Assembly: GCA_964035545.1 (NCBI GenBank) | Contig: OZ037767.1 | Coordinates: forward strand, 5,083,680-5,147,679 | Direction of reading: 5' to 3' | DNA: 64,000 nt | Origin: Bugula neritina | Lineage: Eukaryota; Bryozoa; Gymnolaemata; Cheilostomatida; Bugulidae | In this document: piece after piece, positions 60,594-64,000 of the stretch | How positions within the stretch are numbered: the stretch's first letter is position 1 | Layout of the letters: each line of letters begins with the position of its first letter | Program-made: the position numbers and the translations under genes | Notes under the pieces: generated by a model | Told to the model about the DNA's origin: nothing | What the model saw: the letters and a program-made list of their open reading frames with translations, nothing else | The model's database searches: none

Positions 60594-62985
60594 GTATTTA
60601 CTAAAAGTTTTTATTTCATTAAAAAGTAGTACATAAAGAGTAGCAGCCGTGGTCTAGTGGTTACAGCATTTGCCTAGTCAAAACGAAGTCATGGCTCGAG
60701 CCCTGACAAAGGCCATCGGCAATGTTAGGAAGAGCACCCAGTAATAATTGCTCCTGTGCCACATCTGAATAAGTCCTTAGCCCGATTTAACAACAAACCT
60801 TTCCATCAGGGGTTTCTCACAGGGATAGCGAATATCAACTTGCGTGAGTTAGTTTTATATAAAGACTTATGATGGCATATATGTGACCTGGCACCACAAA
60901 ACAAGGGATGTATATAAAATGTTGAAAACCTAGTTATTACTATGAAATGATAGAAGAGATTTTTTCGAACATTTTGCACTTTATTTGAAGTCTCTAGCAT
61001 AAATAGAACTCGAGATATCAGTATTTAAAAACTTTAACGTTTTTAGAATTTCTAAATTACTGTTTCGAGAAAATCGCGTTTAAAGTTGGCAACTCTAGAA
61101 TAAGTTGAGAATTATTTGTTTACAATTTACAAGCCTTAGCAACGGGTCTTTGTATAATAGGAATAGTGACAAATTTGGTATCAAAATAATTGTGAAAGCT
61201 TGGGCTTTCTGTTAAACTAAATTTCATGCTGCCTCAACATCAAATTAGGTCAAATATGGCCGCCAAACTTTTTGTCTAATTTATTTGTCAATTCGCTTTT
61301 TACTTTGTTCAATGGTTGAAAAGTTTAACAATTCCAGCAAAGAAGAGAATGTTTCAGCAAGTTTGTGTGTTGAGATATTTGAATTAGGCATCCAAGTCAG
61401 CAGGAAGTCTTATAAAACAAAATGGCAGCTGCTTCCTCTTATACATTGAATATCTCTCTCTCCTATAATATATTGTGTGATATATCAAACTGCAGCTATT
61501 GAGCTGTGCTGTTTTATAATTATTGCCTAATAAGTAGAACACTTATGAGAAAATTATTTGACTATTATGAGATCATGCGAGATTCATTCATAAGTATTTT
61601 TATAATCTCTAACGGCAACTAAATTTAGCAATTGATTTGGCTGAGATGTTGAAAATATAAACATAAAATCAGCTATTAGAACTTTTGAGTTTTATTAGGC
61701 ATTAATATTCACATTTAAAACATCAAATACATTATTTTAAAAGAATAATTAAATGCAGTAAAAAATCCAGCCTGGATACAACCATTATGCTTGAATTAAC
61801 TCTTATCAAGAAAAGAAAATTAGGTAGCTTCTATGGTTTTTGCAAAAAAGGCACTTTTCATCTTTCTACTTCCTTGGTCTTCATAATATGAGTTTACGGA
61901 GTATGGACACATAACATCATGTAAAAGCTTTATCACTGTCATCAGCTGATTTTCTAGCAATTATAGATGCTGCTACTTGACATCCATCCTGCCAATCTAC
62001 CCATCTATTGTATACTCCAGAGCTGGAAGTACAATGTTGACTTTTTTAAATAACAAAAGGAAACGGTAGCTTGATTAGAAATTATACCCAGTTATATTAT
62101 AAAAATTTAGTTGGTTAAACACTCTTGTGGTACTATTATGGCAGTAGTTGACTGTGATCTTGCATTTTATCAACATTTAAATTTATTGAATTAAACAGAA
62201 CAATTTAAATTAAAAATATTCTTGAAAATTTTCAAGCACATCATTAAAAGACTGCAAACCTTTTTATGAATGAAATAAGCAGAAGCCATAACCTTGCAAG
62301 CCAAAATTCAGAGTGTCTACATTAGAAGTATTAGATTGATAGGTAGTAGAGTTGTGTAGGTACAAGTCTTCACTCTAATGCCCTTCCAAGTCCACTTTCT
62401 AAAATGTACAGAATATCGGATTATTCTACATTAACATAGTATTATCAGTAAAATTACACATTATGCACTTGGATATCTAGCATATCTGCAATTGGCAATT
62501 TTGAAGCAATGTCTTTCGATAACTATTAACCACTCAGGCATTTAATTGAGTAAAAAAGCTAGCTAAAAGCAACTGAATCTATTAAAGACATTTACTATGA
62601 AATCAATTTGAATTCAATAAATTACTTTAAAATATGAATAAATTTTTGCTCATCTTTTATAATAAAATTAAAAAGTTTAGACTATTTATGCATTCAGTTA
62701 GTGTTACTACTCACTAAATAAGACTAAAAGTAACTTACTGAAAAACTAAGTCAGTAAACTATAGAATCATCATGAACTCGCGTTAATATTTCATCATTAT
62801 ACTTATTTACATTTAATCACATTTACCATTTCAATTTGGTTATAGGTGATGCTTTTATCAATATAAATATGATTATCAATTGAGTTTTGACAGTAACTGT
62901 AAGTCTGCATAATCATAATGTGATAGAGATTTCATCATTATATTTTAAATCAAACTTTGAGCCAATTTAAAAATCACAAAAGGAA
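60594..62985. other. HIF-alpha intron; no further exon seen
   Basis: Begins at the donor 60594 (gtattt). Holds a SINE (60640-60856), then AT-rich DNA. The stretch starting near 60880 (atgtgacctggcaccacaaa) looks like dispersed-repeat material but I could not define ends. Confidence 0.5.
60640..60856 (+). mobile_element. SINE family A, copy 2 (near full length)
   Basis: Head gtagcagccgtggtctagtg and gttacagcatttgcctagtc; body aatgttaggaagagcaccca, ataattgctcctgtgccaca and aagtccttagcccgatttaa; tail ggggtttctcacagggatag. Flanked by similar tacataaaga / tatataaaga. About 80% like the copy at 35821 by eye. Confidence 0.85.
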
Positions 62986-63470
62986 ACGGTAGTTTGACTA
63001 GTAGGCCTAATGTTAATACTTAATAGTAATAGTTATCAGTAACTGTATTGACAAAATCTAAGACAGAGGCTAAAAGTTACTAAGAGTAAGTCCAATGTAA
63101 ATTAAAATATCAACTATAGAATAATTAAATCAATAAATATAATACTATTCATATGAGTATCAAGTTTTAAGACCGAAGGCGAAACTCAGAGTCAGACTCA
63201 AATACTATAGTGAATTTATAATTATTAATCACTTATAGTTATAGTTATACTATTAATATTAATGAGCTACATTTGGTTTTACTACCAAATACCAGTATCA
63301 GTAAATCATGAATGATATTCATTATGATTATCATTATGAGTAACCGTACCTCAAACTGTGAGTCGTAGTGAGAGTCATTTAAAAAGTTACTAGTATAGAA
63401 TAGAGTAGAGTCAATAGACATACTCCTACTCCTAGTCCTAGTGATAGTATAACTATAAATATTAATAAAT
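62986..63470. repeat. Degenerate ACT/AGT tract, locus 5
   Basis: Blocks such as ttaatagtaatagttatcag and tagtgatagtataactataa and catactcctactcctagtcc repeat the ACT/AGT character of the other four loci, mixed with ordinary AT-rich DNA. Confidence 0.65.
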
Positions 63471-64000
63471 TGATAACTACAAATAATCCTGGCAACAATT
63501 CTAAGTTAGTAGCGTAAATGATTGTTTTGAGTATAATTACCTGTATTGTTGTGATTTTCAAGCCTGAACGCTAAAGATAAAGATTAAGTTCAGCATTTAT
63601 CACCAAAGGGCATAACAGCTCAGTAACTAATTAATACATTAAAAGCTAACTTTGCATGGAGCACGATGAAAAACTAAAACTAGCCTTCGATTGTAAATAC
63701 GATGCTTTTGGCAATACGAAGAAAGAGGTTCAAGCTGAATTCATTCGATACAAAATAAATTTGCAAGATCTCACGCTATGAAAATGACTAAAATTGTCTT
63801 CTTTCTTCATTTGATAACTTCGCAATTTTTTCATCATTTAAAAAATTGAATGCCTTAGTTACCAACTTTAAATGCAATTTTAGAGCTGAAGGAATCATCA
63901 AATGCTTACGAAAGTATGATTTTTGAAATCCTTGGATTTTTTTGTATTAGAAAAGTTTAAAATGTAAAAATTGGAAATTAGTTTCAAATTTCAGTATTTC
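63471..64000. other. Right edge of the window; nothing recognised
   Basis: AT-rich, probably still HIF-alpha intron, since the last exon seen ends in mid-codon. No exon with the C-terminal transactivation motif was found. Confidence 0.4.

Overview
This is AT-rich, intron-rich animal DNA. Every gene I could rebuild is split by introns with standard splice sites, and several are deeply conserved animal genes: a pecanex-like protein, a PPM1A/PPM1B-type phosphatase, selenoprotein N, cathepsin B and a HIF-alpha subunit. A full selenoprotein N gene argues against insects and nematodes, which as far as I recall lack it. The degenerate ACT/AGT tracts, tRNA-derived SINEs and hAT, MITE and LTR insertions fit an invertebrate, possibly a marine spiralian, but I cannot name the species.

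Layout. 918-3897 (+) holds the last five exons of a pecanex-like gene that begins before the window. It converges on a complete 382-residue PP2C phosphatase on the minus strand (8809-4863). The gap 8.8-12.4 kb is filled mainly by long degenerate ACT/AGT tracts. 12469-25843 (+) is a complete ten-exon selenoprotein N gene (574 residues) with an in-frame TGA selenocysteine codon, a GC-rich hairpin just after it, and a fully formed SECIS element in the 3' UTR. Its introns carry a solo LTR, a TTA-flanked MITE, a 31-bp minisatellite and a complete 2.57-kb hAT transposon with 8-bp target duplications and an intact 604-residue transposase. 29070-30644 (+) is a small gene with its own TATA box and poly(A) signal. 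It encodes a 100-residue secreted peptide with six cysteines in the mature part; I do not recognise it. About 8 kb with little content follows. 42580-38963 (-) is a complete six-exon cathepsin B gene (339 residues). Another near-empty stretch holds one orphan exon-like block and a second large ACT/AGT tract. 49931-60593 (+) is a HIF-alpha gene (bHLH, PAS-A, PAS-B, two closely spaced oxygen-degron motifs). It runs off the right edge: 15 coding exons and 627 codons are seen.

The genes do not form a pathway in any operon sense, though HIF-alpha (oxygen sensing) and selenoprotein N (ER redox and calcium) are both linked to redox biology. The main second-look items are the complete Sec-recoding apparatus of SELENON, the two APY degrons of HIF-alpha only 38 residues apart, the six-cysteine peptide, the ACT/AGT tracts, and minisatellites that abut splice acceptors.

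All exon joins were derived by hand from splice consensus, reading frame and remembered protein families. No alignment or search was run.
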